NCBI RefSeq assembly: GCF_014195445.1 | Contig: NZ_JACIBT010000001.1 | Coordinates: 372,001-436,000, forward strand | Direction of reading: 5' to 3' | Origin: Garicola koreensis | GTDB taxonomy: Bacteria; Actinomycetota; Actinomycetes; Actinomycetales; Micrococcaceae | Length of the DNA stretch: 64,000 bases | Shown here: positions 34,696-45,447 of the stretch, piece after piece | Layout: each line of letters begins with the position of its first letter | How positions within the stretch are numbered: position 1 is the first letter of the stretch | Program-made: the position numbers and the translations under genes | The notes under the pieces: model-generated | The model's input: only the letters and a program-made list of their open reading frames with translations | Database searches by the model: none | Told to the model about the DNA's origin: nothing

Positions 34696-35388
34696 GTGAG
34701 TGAGACCTATGATGTGGCCGATCCGCACACCCGACCCGAAGGCTTAGCAGCCGCTCTGCAGGCCGTCCACAGCGGGCAGCCGGTCGTGCTGCCCACAGAT
34801 ACGGTCTACGGGATCGGCGTGGACGCGTTCAGCACCACCGCAGTAGCAGTGCTGCTGGCCGCCAAGGGCCGCAGCCGGGCCATGCCGCCGCCGGTGCTCA
34901 TCGCCCGGCACGCGGTCATGGACGCGCTGGCCACCGAGATTCCAGACGCTGCCCGCCAGTTGGCCGAGACGTTCTGGCCCGGTGGACTGACCCTGATTCT
35001 GCAGGCTCAGCCCTCCCTGGCCTGGGATCTGGGTCAGACCCGCGGCACGGTCGCCCTGCGAATGCCGGCCGACGAAGTCGCCCTGGAGCTGCTGGGCACA
35101 GTGGGGCCGATGGCCGTCTCCTCTGCCAATCGCACCGGGCAGCCAGCGGCCACCACAGCCGCTGCGGCCCGAGAGATGCTCGCCGAGTCGGTCGGCGTCT
35201 ACCTCGACGCCGGTGCCCGGGACACTGCAGCGCCCTCGACCATCGTCGACTGCACTGTTGAGCCGCCCCAGACAGTGCGCGCAGGGTCGATCCCGCTGCA
35301 CGAGCTGCAGGCAGCAGTTCCGCAGGTCCGGCCGATGCAGCCAGAGCCGTCACCAACGCAGGCAGACGACTCAGAGGCTCAGACCTAG
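34696..35388 (+). CDS. tsaC: L-threonylcarbamoyladenylate synthase (Sua5/YciO/YrdC family)
   Basis: Makes threonylcarbamoyl-AMP from threonine, bicarbonate and ATP for the t6A37 modification of ANN-decoding tRNAs. The YrdC signature VVLPTDTVYGIGVDAF and KGR are near the N-terminus, and the block SSANRTGQPAATTA and the PSTIVDCT motif follow. Length 230 is a YrdC domain plus a short Gln/Pro-rich tail, not the long Sua5 form. GTG start; there is no clear Shine-Dalgarno sequence. It lies 8 bp upstream of the phosphosugar transferase gene and ahead of the atp operon, the usual actinobacterial position. Confidence 0.92.
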   Translation: MSETYDVADPHTRPEGLAAALQAVHSGQPVVLPTDTVYGIGVDAFSTTAVAVLLAAKGRSRAMPPPVLIARHAVMDALATEIPDAARQLAETFWPGGLTLILQAQPSLAWDLGQTRGTVALRMPADEVALELLGTVGPMAVSSANRTGQPAATTAAAAREMLAESVGVYLDAGARDTAAPSTIVDCTVEPPQTVRAGSIPLHELQAAVPQVRPMQPEPSPTQADDSEAQT

Positions 35389-35395
35389 GGCAGAC

Positions 35396-36607
35396 ATGGT
35401 CTACTTCCTCATCGTGCTCAGCGTCTCCGGGCTGGTCACCTACGTGCTGACCCCGCCGGTGCGTCGTCTGGGGCTGCGGCTGGGCATTTATACCCCGATC
35501 CGCTCCCGTGACATTCACACTGAGGTCAAGCCGCGCTGGGGCGGGGTCGCGATCTACCTGGGCATGGTGGCCGGACTCATCGCCGCAGCGACGATCCCGT
35601 ACCTGTCGGGCCTCTTCAGCGACCTCACCCCGGTGATCGGCCTGCTGGCAGCGATGACCCTGGTGCTGGTCACCGGTATGGCCGACGACGCCTGGGACAT
35701 CCACTGGGTGCTGAAGCTGGCGGCTCAAATCGCCTGCGGGCTGATCCTGGTGCTGCACGACATACGCCTGGAGGTCATGCCCGTGGGCTGGCTTGGGGTC
35801 GGGGGACCGGCGCTGCAGGGGGCGCTGACCGTCTTCCTGGTGGTGATGACGATCAACGCCTTCAACTTCATCGACGGCCTGGACGGGCTGGTCGCCGGGG
35901 TCGCGGCCATCGGCGGCTCCGCCTTCTTCTTCTACAGCTATCTGCTGACCCTGTCCATCAACGAGTTCGACGCCTCGAATCTGGTCACGCTGCTGATGGC
36001 GGTGCTGATCGGATCCTGTCTGGGATTCCTGCCGCACAACTTCCATCCGTCAAAAGTATTCATGGGAGATACCGGCGCGATGCTGCTGGGCCTGGTCATG
36101 GTCTCCGGGGCGCTGATCGTCACCGGCTCCCTGGATCTGCACGAGGAGACGTTCCGCTTCCGCAACATTCCGGCCTATATGCCGATGCTGCTGCCCCTGG
36201 CGGTGATGATCCTTCCGCTGCTGGACCTGATCCTGGCCGTCATCCGGCGCACGGCGCGACGATCCTCGCCGTTCAGCCCAGACCGTGGGCACCTGCACCA
36301 CAAACTCATCGACTCCGGCTTCACCCACCCGCAGGCGGTGCTGCTGCTCTACCTCTGGGCCGGACTCTTCGCATTCGGCTCCGTGTCCTTCAACTTCCTT
36401 CCCTGGCAGCTGGTGCTGGTTCTCATGCTGCTCGCCCTGGGCGCGGCCATCGTGCTGTCCAAGGGGTCCTGGCTGCGCCGGGCACTGCAGCAGCCCGACC
36501 CAGCTGACCCCACCGACGCCGAGGCAGCCGCACAGACGCGGGCAGTCCCACAGACGCGGGCAGCCCCACAGTCCCAGGATGCCGAACCGGATCCGGAGAG
36601 GACATGA
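35396..36607 (+). CDS. WecA/MraY-family undecaprenyl-phosphate sugar-1-phosphate transferase
   Basis: A polytopic enzyme of 403 residues that loads a sugar-1-phosphate (in relatives GlcNAc) onto undecaprenyl phosphate, the first step of wall glycopolymer synthesis. Diagnostic motifs are GMADDAWDI (Mg-binding DD), NAFNFIDGLDGLVAGV, FMGDTGAMLLG and the HLHHKLIDSGF loop. About 10-11 hydrophobic segments are visible. The frame is open far into tsaC; the ATG at 35396 is the start that begins with the first helix. Its C-terminal 40 residues are a Gln/Ala/Pro repeat. The stop overlaps the next gene. It would supply LCP ligases such as those at 48950 and 58439. Confidence 0.9.
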   Translation: MVYFLIVLSVSGLVTYVLTPPVRRLGLRLGIYTPIRSRDIHTEVKPRWGGVAIYLGMVAGLIAAATIPYLSGLFSDLTPVIGLLAAMTLVLVTGMADDAWDIHWVLKLAAQIACGLILVLHDIRLEVMPVGWLGVGGPALQGALTVFLVVMTINAFNFIDGLDGLVAGVAAIGGSAFFFYSYLLTLSINEFDASNLVTLLMAVLIGSCLGFLPHNFHPSKVFMGDTGAMLLGLVMVSGALIVTGSLDLHEETFRFRNIPAYMPMLLPLAVMILPLLDLILAVIRRTARRSSPFSPDRGHLHHKLIDSGFTHPQAVLLLYLWAGLFAFGSVSFNFLPWQLVLVLMLLALGAAIVLSKGSWLRRALQQPDPADPTDAEAAAQTRAVPQTRAAPQSQDAEPDPERT

Positions 36608-37026
36608 TGGGAGCGCCCACGCTCTTTCCCAACGCCACCGGCTGGCGCCGGGTGCTGCTGGTCACCACCACGGCAGGAGTCGTCACGGTCCTGATCGCCG
36701 TGGGACTCGGCACCCTGGTGAGCGGTTCACTGGCCGCCGCCTCAGCAGGAGCCGGCGGCGGCGGAACTCTGGCGTTCTCCTTCCTCTCCCTCGCCCTCAT
36801 TGACTGGGCCGACCGTCATGCCCCGCACCTGGCGATCCCGCTGTTCATGATCGGATTCGGCATCAAAGTCGCCGTCCTGGCCGTGGTGGTGCTCCTGGTC
36901 CGGCCCGGCGACTGGCTGGATTCGGGCTGGGCCCTCGGCGCGGGCGTCGTCGTGGTCCTGGTGTGGCAGGCAGCTGAGATCCTCAGCTTCTCTCAGATGC
37001 GAATCTCGGTGCAGCCGGATGATTAG
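36604..37026 (+). CDS. AtpI-like small membrane protein
   Basis: A 140-residue protein with about four hydrophobic segments (LLVTTTAGVVTVLIAVGLGTLV, LAFSFLSLALIDWA, IPLFMIGFGIKVAVLAVVVLLV and WALGAGVVVVLVWQAAEI). Position just before atpB and size fit the AtpI/UncI assembly protein, but sequence similarity is weak, so this is context-based. The ATG overlaps the stop of the previous gene (ATGA); a second ATG follows at 36607. Confidence 0.65.
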   Translation: MMGAPTLFPNATGWRRVLLVTTTAGVVTVLIAVGLGTLVSGSLAAASAGAGGGGTLAFSFLSLALIDWADRHAPHLAIPLFMIGFGIKVAVLAVVVLLVRPGDWLDSGWALGAGVVVVLVWQAAEILSFSQMRISVQPDD

Positions 37027-37209
37027 ATGCAAGACTTTTCTACCGTTTGTAGTAGTGTTGTCGCAGCAGGTACACACGCCGATCGGAGCCTCAAGCGCTT
37101 TGGTAGGATTGCCCGGGATTGTGGTCGTGTTACTTCTGCGCCGACTTCCTTCGCCCGATGCTGAGATGTCTATGTCTCGCTCGTTCGACGACCGATGAGA
37201 GGACCAGCG
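37027..37209 (+). other. Leader of the ATP synthase operon
   Basis: 183 bp with no gene. It has an AT-richer start, including the palindrome CTACCGTTTGTAG (37040-37052) next to TAGTGT, but no promoter I can fix with confidence. AGAGGA just before atpB is the ribosome-binding site. Confidence 0.4.
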
Positions 37210-38019
37210 TTGTCATCGCTTGCCCCGAGAGCCGCCGAAGAGGGCGGCTTCCAGCCGCCCACCATCAGTGAGACCCATCTTCCGGAGATCCTGCCGTGGA
37301 TGGCCGAATGGGGCACCGGCTTCGGCAAGAACATGCTCCTGGCCCTGCTCTCGGTGCTGCTGATCTATGTGCTGTTCACGTGGAGCATCCGGAAGAATGC
37401 TCTGGTCCCATCGCGCGGCCAGTACGTGGCTGAATCGGCCTACGGCTTCGTCCGCAACACATTGGGCCGCGACATCCTGGGGGAGAAGCACTTCAAGCCG
37501 TGGGTCCCGCTGCTGTTCACCGTCTTCTTCTTCGTGCTGTTCAACAACCTCTTCGGAGCGATCCCGTTCCTGCAGCTGCCGACCTTCTCCCACGCCGGTC
37601 CGGCCTACGCCTTGGCCGGGGTCGTATGGTTCGTCTGGGTCGTGCTGGGATTCAAGCTGCACGGCGGCAGGTTCATGAAGCTGATGACCGTGCCCTCAGG
37701 GGTGCCCAAGCCGCTGCTGATCATCCTGACCCCGTTGGAGTTCCTCTCTAACTTCCTGATCAGGCCGCTGACCCACTCGCTGCGACTGATGGCAGTGATG
37801 CTCTCCGGACACATCATTGTGATGCTGGCAGGCTCCGGAGCTGAGTTCCTCATGGTGCAGCAGGAGGGTCTGGGAAGCACCGCTATGGGCGTACTGGTCC
37901 TGCTGGGGTCAATACCGCTGTACTTCCTGGAGCTGATCATGATGGTCCTGCAGGCATTCGTCTTCGCGCTGCTGACCGCCATATACATCCAAAGCTCCGT
38001 CGAGGCAGACGCGCACTAG
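37210..38019 (+). CDS. atpB: ATP synthase F0 subunit a
   Basis: The stator half of the proton channel. I chose TTG at 37210 because AGAGGA lies 6 nt upstream; an ATG at 37195 would overlap that site and has none of its own. The product is 269 residues with five or six membrane helices; the essential Arg is in [21 protein letters not shown] and [17 protein letters not shown] starts the family. The last helix block [20 protein letters not shown] is typical. It heads atpBEFHAGDC. Confidence 0.95.
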   Translation: MSSLAPRAAEEGGFQPPTISETHLPEILPWMAEWGTGFGKNMLLALLSVLLIYVLFTWSIRKNALVPSRGQYVAESAYGFVRNTLGRDILGEKHFKPWVPLLFTVFFFVLFNNLFGAIPFLQLPTFSHAGPAYALAGVVWFVWVVLGFKLHGGRFMKLMTVPSGVPKPLLIILTPLEFLSNFLIRPLTHSLRLMAVMLSGHIIVMLAGSGAEFLMVQQEGLGSTAMGVLVLLGSIPLYFLELIMMVLQAFVFALLTAIYIQSSVEADAH

Positions 38020-38090
38020 AACGTAAAAGATTTCCCGAAAGAAACTTCCCGGTGAGAGTCGCCGGGAGCTGGACAGAAAGAGAGAAGTAC

Positions 38091-38294
38091 ATGGAAGGCA
38101 CTCTGAACATGATCGGTATGGGCCTCGCCGGTACCGGTGCGGCCATCGGGATCGGCCTGATCTTCGCCGCATACGTCAACGGTGTGGCCCGCCAGCCCGA
38201 GGCACAGCGGGTGCTGCAGCCGATTGCCCTGCTGGGCTTCGCACTGGCTGAGGCAGTGTTCATTCTGGCCATCGTCTTCGCCTTTGTGCTCTGA
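38091..38294 (+). CDS. atpE: ATP synthase F0 subunit c
   Basis: 67-residue hairpin of two helices that forms the rotor ring. The polar loop is RQPEAQ (35-40) and the proton-binding acid is Glu54 in LAEAVFI. No ExxT-type sodium signature is present, so proton coupling is expected. ATG at 38091 follows AGAGAGAAG; an in-frame start 39 bp upstream lacks the family start MEGTL. Confidence 0.95.
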   Translation: MEGTLNMIGMGLAGTGAAIGIGLIFAAYVNGVARQPEAQRVLQPIALLGFALAEAVFILAIVFAFVL

Positions 38295-38364
38295 CGTACG
38301 GCAATCCAACATCGCCGGGTGCGCCAGTTGCTGGTGACCCACGCAGAACGTCAGACTAGAAAAG

Positions 38365-38934
38365 ATGGGTGAACACATGATCAGTGCATCCCTGATCCAG
38401 GCAGCGGAATCCGAGGACGCAAACCCGCTTGTCCCCAATGTCTGGGAACTCCTCGTGGTCCTCATCGGCTTCGCGGTGCTGCTTGTCCTTGTGATCAAGG
38501 TGATCGTGCCACGCTTCGAGGCGGCCTACCAGAACCGTATTGAAGCGATTGAGGGCGGCATCAACCAGGCCGAGGAGGCTCAGGCTGAAGCAGCTGAGCT
38601 GAAGGCTCAGTATGAGCAGCAGCTCGCTGATTCCCGGGCCGAGGCCTCCAGCATCCGCGATGAGGCACGGTCCGAGGCCGGCCAGATTGTTGCTGAGGCG
38701 CAGGAGAAGGCCGCAGCAGAAGCCTCGCGCATTCGTGAGCAGGCGAATGCTCAGATTGCAGCGGAGCGCGCCAGTGCGGCAGCTGCGCTGAAGGCTGATG
38801 TCGGGACCTTGGCCACCGACTTGGCCTCAAAGATTGTCGGTGAAGCACTTGAGGACGACGCCCGCTCCCAGCGGGTGGTGGACCGGTTCCTGACCGACCT
38901 GGAATCTGAGCAGGCCCAGGGAGCAGCACACTAA
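38365..38934 (+). CDS. atpF: ATP synthase F0 subunit b
   Basis: Peripheral stalk subunit of 189 residues: one membrane helix (VWELLVVLIGFAVLLVLVIKVIVP, about 26-50) and a long Ala/Glu/Gln-rich coiled coil to the end. An alternative ATG at 38377 is nearly as good, with GGGTG before it. It overlaps atpH by 1 bp (TAATG). Unlike mycobacteria, b and delta are separate proteins here. Confidence 0.94.
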   Translation: MGEHMISASLIQAAESEDANPLVPNVWELLVVLIGFAVLLVLVIKVIVPRFEAAYQNRIEAIEGGINQAEEAQAEAAELKAQYEQQLADSRAEASSIRDEARSEAGQIVAEAQEKAAAEASRIREQANAQIAAERASAAAALKADVGTLATDLASKIVGEALEDDARSQRVVDRFLTDLESEQAQGAAH

Positions 38935-39743
38935 TGGCAACCGTCACCAGCGAATCTCAGGCCGCGCTGGCCAGCGAGCTGGCGGAGACGATCTCCGCCT
39001 CGGAGCTGACAGTTGCTGACGAGCTGTTCTCCGCACTGGATGTGATGGATCACTCTGCTGCACTGCGCCGGGCCCTGACTGACCCCTCGCGTGAGCCGCA
39101 GGAGCGGGCCGCCGTGGTCCGCTCACTGTTCGGCGCCCAGGCACAGCAGAAGACGGTCACTATGCTCGAAGCGGTCGTCTCTCGCCGCTGGGGCGCTGAC
39201 CGTGACCTGGGTGAGGCCATTGAGAATCTCGCGGTGACTGTGGTGGCCGCCCAGGCTGAGCGCACCGGCCTTCAGGGGCTGGAGGAGCTCGAAGGCGCAC
39301 TGCTGGGCTTTCGGCACACCGTTGCCGGCTCCCATGAGGTGCAGCATGCCCTGACCGACCACCAGGCCCCGGCATCGGCGAAGCAGAAGTTGGCCGCCCG
39401 GCTCAGCCCCGCCGCCTCTGCCGAGGCACGGCTGCTCATCGACCGGGCTGTCACCGCCCCCCGGGGGATGCGCCCCACCGCACTGGTCGGGGAGTTCGCA
39501 TCGACTGTTGCCGCCCGCCAACAGCGCTGGATCGCCCAGGTCACTGTAGCCAAGGACCTCGGCGGCGCCTACCTGGAGAAGCTGTCCAGCAGCCTGGACC
39601 GGTACTTCGGTCGGGAGCTGAGGCTCGACGTCGTCGTCGATCCCACAGTGGTCGGCGGAATCCGTGCGCAGGTCGGAGACGAAGTGGTCGACAGCACCGT
39701 GGCCGCCCGGCTGAACAGTCTGCAGCGGAAGATTTCCCGCTAG
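38934..39743 (+). CDS. atpH: ATP synthase F1 subunit delta
   Basis: OSCP-like subunit, 269 residues, which binds the top of the F1 head to subunit b. Recognised by position, by length typical of actinobacterial delta and by the C-terminal block VVDPTVVGGIRAQVGDEVVDSTVAARLNSLQRKI. The ATG overlaps the atpF stop. Confidence 0.94.
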   Translation: MATVTSESQAALASELAETISASELTVADELFSALDVMDHSAALRRALTDPSREPQERAAVVRSLFGAQAQQKTVTMLEAVVSRRWGADRDLGEAIENLAVTVVAAQAERTGLQGLEELEGALLGFRHTVAGSHEVQHALTDHQAPASAKQKLAARLSPAASAEARLLIDRAVTAPRGMRPTALVGEFASTVAARQQRWIAQVTVAKDLGGAYLEKLSSSLDRYFGRELRLDVVVDPTVVGGIRAQVGDEVVDSTVAARLNSLQRKISR

Positions 39744-39831
39744 CTGAGCGCTAGCCCATTTACCTGAACGTTGAACCAAATAGGCCGCAGCAGCATCCGC
39801 GGCCGCTGACAGAGGAGAGCAGGGACAGCAG

Positions 39832-41460
39832 ATGGCCGACTTGACCATCAACGCCGACGACGTCCGTAGTGCCTTGAACGAGTTCGCCGCGTCATACGAC
39901 CCCGGCAGCGCCGAGCGCACCGAGGTCGGCCGCGTGATCTCCGCAGGTGACGGCATCGCACGAGTCGAGGGACTGCCCTCGGCCATGGCGAACGAACTTC
40001 TTCGTTTTGAGGACGGCACCCTGGGCCTGGCCCAGAACCTCGACACCCGAGAGATCGGTGTTGTGGTGCTCGGTGAGTTCTCCGGCATCGAAGAGGGCCA
40101 GGAAGTCACCCGCACCGGAGAGGTCCTCTCCGTGCCGGTGGGCGATAAGTTCCTGGGCCGCGTGGTGGACCCGCTGGGGGCACCCATCGACGACCTGGGC
40201 GAGATCGAGGACGAAGGCCGCCGAGCCCTGGAGCTGCAGGCACCCTCGGTGGTGCAGCGCAAGTCCGTCGATCAGCCGCTGCAGACCGGTATCAAGGCCA
40301 TTGACGCGATGATTCCGATCGGCCGCGGCCAGCGTCAGCTGATCATTGGCGACCGGCAGACCGGCAAGACCGCGCTGGGCATTGACGCGATCCTGAACCA
40401 GAAGTCCAACTGGGAGTCCGGCGACGAGGAGAAGCAGGTCCGCTGCATCTACGTCGCGGTTGGCCAGAAGGCCTCCACCATCGCCTCGGTCCGGCAGACC
40501 CTGGAGGAGAACGGGGCGCTGGAATACACCACGATCGTGGCCTCACCAGCCTCTGACCCGGCAGGCTTCAAGTATTTGGCGCCCTTCGCCGGCTCGGCCA
40601 TCGGCCAGCACTGGATGTACGGCGGCAAGCACGTGCTGATCATCTTTGATGACCTCTCCAAGCAGGCCGAGGCCTATCGTGCGGTCTCGCTGCTGCTGCG
40701 GCGCCCGCCGGGCCGTGAGGCATTCCCCGGAGATGTGTTCTACCTGCACTCCCGTCTGCTGGAGCGCTGCGCGAAGCTCTCCGACGACATGGGCGGCGGA
40801 TCGATGACCGGACTGCCGCTGGTGGAGACCAAGGCCAATGACGTCTCGGCCTACATCCCGACCAACGTCATCTCCATCACCGACGGCCAGATCTTCCTGC
40901 AGTCCGATCTGTTCAACGCCAACCAGCGTCCGGCGGTCGACGTGGGCATTTCCGTCTCCCGCGTCGGCGGTGCCGCGCAGACCAAGGCGCTGAAGAAGGT
41001 CTCCGGCACGTTGAAGCTGGACCTGGCGCAGTACCGGGACATGCAGGCCTTCGCCATGTTCGCCTCGGACCTGGATGCGGCCTCCCAGCAGCAGCTGACC
41101 CGCGGTGCGCGTCAGATGGAGCTGCTGAAGCAGCCGCAGTACACGCCGTATTCGTTCGAGGAGCAGGTCGTCTCCATCTGGGCAGGCTCCCAGGGCCACC
41201 TGGATGATGTTGCCCTCGGCGATGTCAGCCGCTTCGAAGTCGAATGGATCGATCACCTCAGGCGCAAGACAGATGTGCTTGACGCCATCGTGTCCACCGG
41301 CAAGCTGGAGGACGACACCTCCAACACACTGAACACGCAGATCACGGAGTTCAAGAAGAGCTTCCAGTCCGAGGCGGAGGCGCCCTCTGTGGGGCAGGAG
41401 CCTGCCGAGGAACTCTCGGACAACGACATCGAACAGGAAGAGATCCGTACCAATAAGTGA
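39832..41460 (+). CDS. atpA: ATP synthase F1 subunit alpha
   Basis: 542 residues. The non-catalytic nucleotide site has Walker A GDRQTGKT (about 171-178), and [21 protein letters not shown] and the [13 protein letters not shown] signature are clear. The C-terminus carries an acidic tail ([26 protein letters not shown]) that extends beyond the usual end, as seen in actinobacteria. GAGGAGAGCAGGG precedes the ATG. Confidence 0.97.
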   Translation: MADLTINADDVRSALNEFAASYDPGSAERTEVGRVISAGDGIARVEGLPSAMANELLRFEDGTLGLAQNLDTREIGVVVLGEFSGIEEGQEVTRTGEVLSVPVGDKFLGRVVDPLGAPIDDLGEIEDEGRRALELQAPSVVQRKSVDQPLQTGIKAIDAMIPIGRGQRQLIIGDRQTGKTALGIDAILNQKSNWESGDEEKQVRCIYVAVGQKASTIASVRQTLEENGALEYTTIVASPASDPAGFKYLAPFAGSAIGQHWMYGGKHVLIIFDDLSKQAEAYRAVSLLLRRPPGREAFPGDVFYLHSRLLERCAKLSDDMGGGSMTGLPLVETKANDVSAYIPTNVISITDGQIFLQSDLFNANQRPAVDVGISVSRVGGAAQTKALKKVSGTLKLDLAQYRDMQAFAMFASDLDAASQQQLTRGARQMELLKQPQYTPYSFEEQVVSIWAGSQGHLDDVALGDVSRFEVEWIDHLRRKTDVLDAIVSTGKLEDDTSNTLNTQITEFKKSFQSEAEAPSVGQEPAEELSDNDIEQEEIRTNK

Positions 41461-41510
41461 GCCCCGGCTCGCTGAGGACAGATCTTTCGACTGACTAGGG
41501 AAGGACAAGC

Positions 41511-43897
<2,387 letters not shown>

Positions 43898-43902
43898 TCT
43901 CC

Positions 43903-44172
43903 ATGGCAGTGCTGGACGTTCAGGTCGTCGCCACCGACCACGCGGTCTGGACGGGTGAGGCGAAGTCCATCCGCGGACGCACCAAGGAGGGTGATATTGG
44001 CATCCTGCCCGGACATACTCCGGTGCTCGCAGTGCTCGTCGAAGGCGAACTGGTCATCGAACCTGTCGAGGGCCCTGCGCTGACTGCCACCGTCTCCGGC
44101 GGCTTCTTCTCCGTCGATTCGGACAAGGTCACCGTCGTCGCCGATGATGCAGACCTGACCAACGGAACGTAG
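43903..44172 (+). CDS. atpC: ATP synthase F1 subunit epsilon
   Basis: 89 residues: only the N-terminal beta-sandwich (VQVVATDHAVWTGEAKSIRGRTKEGDIGILPGHTPVLAVL). The C-terminal helical pair that inhibits hydrolysis in E. coli is missing, as in other short actinobacterial epsilon subunits, so control by it would differ. It begins 5 bp after atpD; a strong inverted repeat follows. Confidence 0.94.
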   Translation: MAVLDVQVVATDHAVWTGEAKSIRGRTKEGDIGILPGHTPVLAVLVEGELVIEPVEGPALTATVSGGFFSVDSDKVTVVADDADLTNGT

Positions 44173-44192
44173 CGGCCGCTGAGTCTGCCGCT

Positions 44193-44242
44193 GTTGAGCC
44201 TGGGGTCCCCCTGCCGTCCGGAGCGGGGACCCCAGGCTCAAC
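44193..44242. terminator. 18-bp perfect inverted repeat after atpC
   Basis: GTTGAGCCTGGGGTCCCC (44193-44210) is perfectly complementary to GGGGACCCCAGGCTCAAC (44225-44242), loop 14 nt, no T run. Such stems end many actinobacterial operons; it separates atp from nucS. Confidence 0.8.
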
Positions 44243-44266
44243 TGTTCCCTACGAGGATGATTCATT

Positions 44267-44959
44267 GTGCGATTAGTGATTGCCACCTGCTCGGTGACAT
44301 ACTCGGGCCGGCTCAACGCCCACCTCGCCCTGGCGACGCGACTGCTGATGGTGAAGGCGGACGGTGCGGTGCTGATCCATTCCGACGGCGGCTCCTATAA
44401 GCCGCTGAACTGGATGTCCCCGCCAGCTTCGATGCGGGTGCGCGACCCGGACGCTGAGCAGGTCCAGGCCGGCATCGAACAGGTCTGGACCGTGGCGGCT
44501 GAGAAGTCTGATGACATATTGACCATCCTGATCTCCGAGATCCATCACGACTCATCCCACCAGCTGGGCCGGGACCCCGGTCTGGTCAAGGACGGCGTCG
44601 AATCGGACCTGCAGCGCCTGTTGGCCGAACAGATTGAGCGGCTGGGGGCAGGGCACAGTCTCATCCGGCGCGAACACCCCACCCCCATCGGGCCGGTGGA
44701 CCTGTTGGCCAAGGGGCCCGAGGGCACCGTGGCGGTGGAGCTGAAGCGCCGCGGAGACATCGACGGGGTGGAGCAGCTGACTCGATACCTGGAGCTGCTC
44801 AATCGGGACCCGCTGCTGGCACCGGTGGCGGGGGTCTTCGCCGCCCAGCAGATCAGACCACAGGCCCGCACACTCGCTGAGGATCGGGGGATCCGCTGTG
44901 TGGTGCTCGACTATGAGGACATGAAGGGCGAGGACGATCAGGCGCCGCGCCTGTTCTGA
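44267..44959 (+). CDS. nucS: Mismatch-specific endonuclease NucS (EndoMS)
   Basis: 230 residues, starting at a GTG with GAGGA 9 nt upstream. NucS cuts both strands at mismatched bases and replaces MutS/MutL in actinobacteria. The N-terminal beta domain ([47 protein letters not shown]) and the nuclease core ([39 protein letters not shown], with D and ExK) are intact. The extreme C-terminus QAPRLF resembles a sliding-clamp-binding motif, which fits the known beta-clamp dependence of the corynebacterial enzyme. The location right after atpC is conserved in actinobacteria. It converges on a small gene 8 bp away. Confidence 0.95.
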   Translation: MRLVIATCSVTYSGRLNAHLALATRLLMVKADGAVLIHSDGGSYKPLNWMSPPASMRVRDPDAEQVQAGIEQVWTVAAEKSDDILTILISEIHHDSSHQLGRDPGLVKDGVESDLQRLLAEQIERLGAGHSLIRREHPTPIGPVDLLAKGPEGTVAVELKRRGDIDGVEQLTRYLELLNRDPLLAPVAGVFAAQQIRPQARTLAEDRGIRCVVLDYEDMKGEDDQAPRLF

Positions 44960-44967
44960 GCGCCGAT

Positions 44968-45279
44968 TCAGCCGCCGATCCTCCAGCAGTGCTGGTGCCA
45001 GTGCCTGCGCTGCGATGCAGCGAACTCGTCGCCGAGGATCGAATCGGCCGGCCAGGCCACCACGTGGGCAGTCCCCGGCGGAATCTGCAGCCCACAGCCG
45101 GGACAGGTGTAGGCCTTCCGCGCAGCGGCGCCGGAGATGTGCCGCAGGTGGTATTCGCCGTCGCGACGGCTGGCACGCCCGGCAGAGATCCCTCCAGGGG
45201 CCAGGAACGAGGTGGACAGGGGCCTGTGCTCACGCTGCCACTTCGAGTTCTTGCCACCACGGCGCTTACCCTTTGCCAC
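44968..45279 (-). CDS. Conserved small zinc-ribbon-like protein
   Basis: 103 residues, strongly basic N-terminus (AKGKRRGGKNSKWQREHRP), then a probable metal site: CPGC and, 34 residues later, HWHQHC. I recognise it as a conserved actinobacterial protein (often loosely labelled ATP/GTP-binding protein) that lies beside nucS, but no function is known. GTG start. Basic character suggests nucleic-acid contact, which would fit the nucS neighbour (inference). Confidence 0.75.
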   Translation of the reverse strand: MAKGKRRGGKNSKWQREHRPLSTSFLAPGGISAGRASRRDGEYHLRHISGAAARKAYTCPGCGLQIPPGTAHVVAWPADSILGDEFAASQRRHWHQHCWRIGG

Positions 45280-45369
45280 CTGAGCATTGTCGCACCCTGT
45301 GCGGAATCGCGCGCATCCGGGCCAGGCATCAGCCGTGAGGGGAAGGATTGTGCCTGGACGAAACCTGAA

Positions 45370-45399
45370 TTGTGATCAGATCGTTATCTTCGATATGAT
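45370..45399 (+). promoter_or_regulatory. Candidate sigma-70 promoter TTGTGA-N18-TATGAT
   Basis: -35 TTGTGA (45370-45375) and -10 TATGAT (45394-45399) lie 18 bp apart, with about a 40-nt leader to the GTG of the next gene. Confidence 0.65.
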
Positions 45400-45447
45400 A
45401 GGGCGCTGAACATCGACCTGTCGCCATCCTCCGAAGGATTCCCGCAC

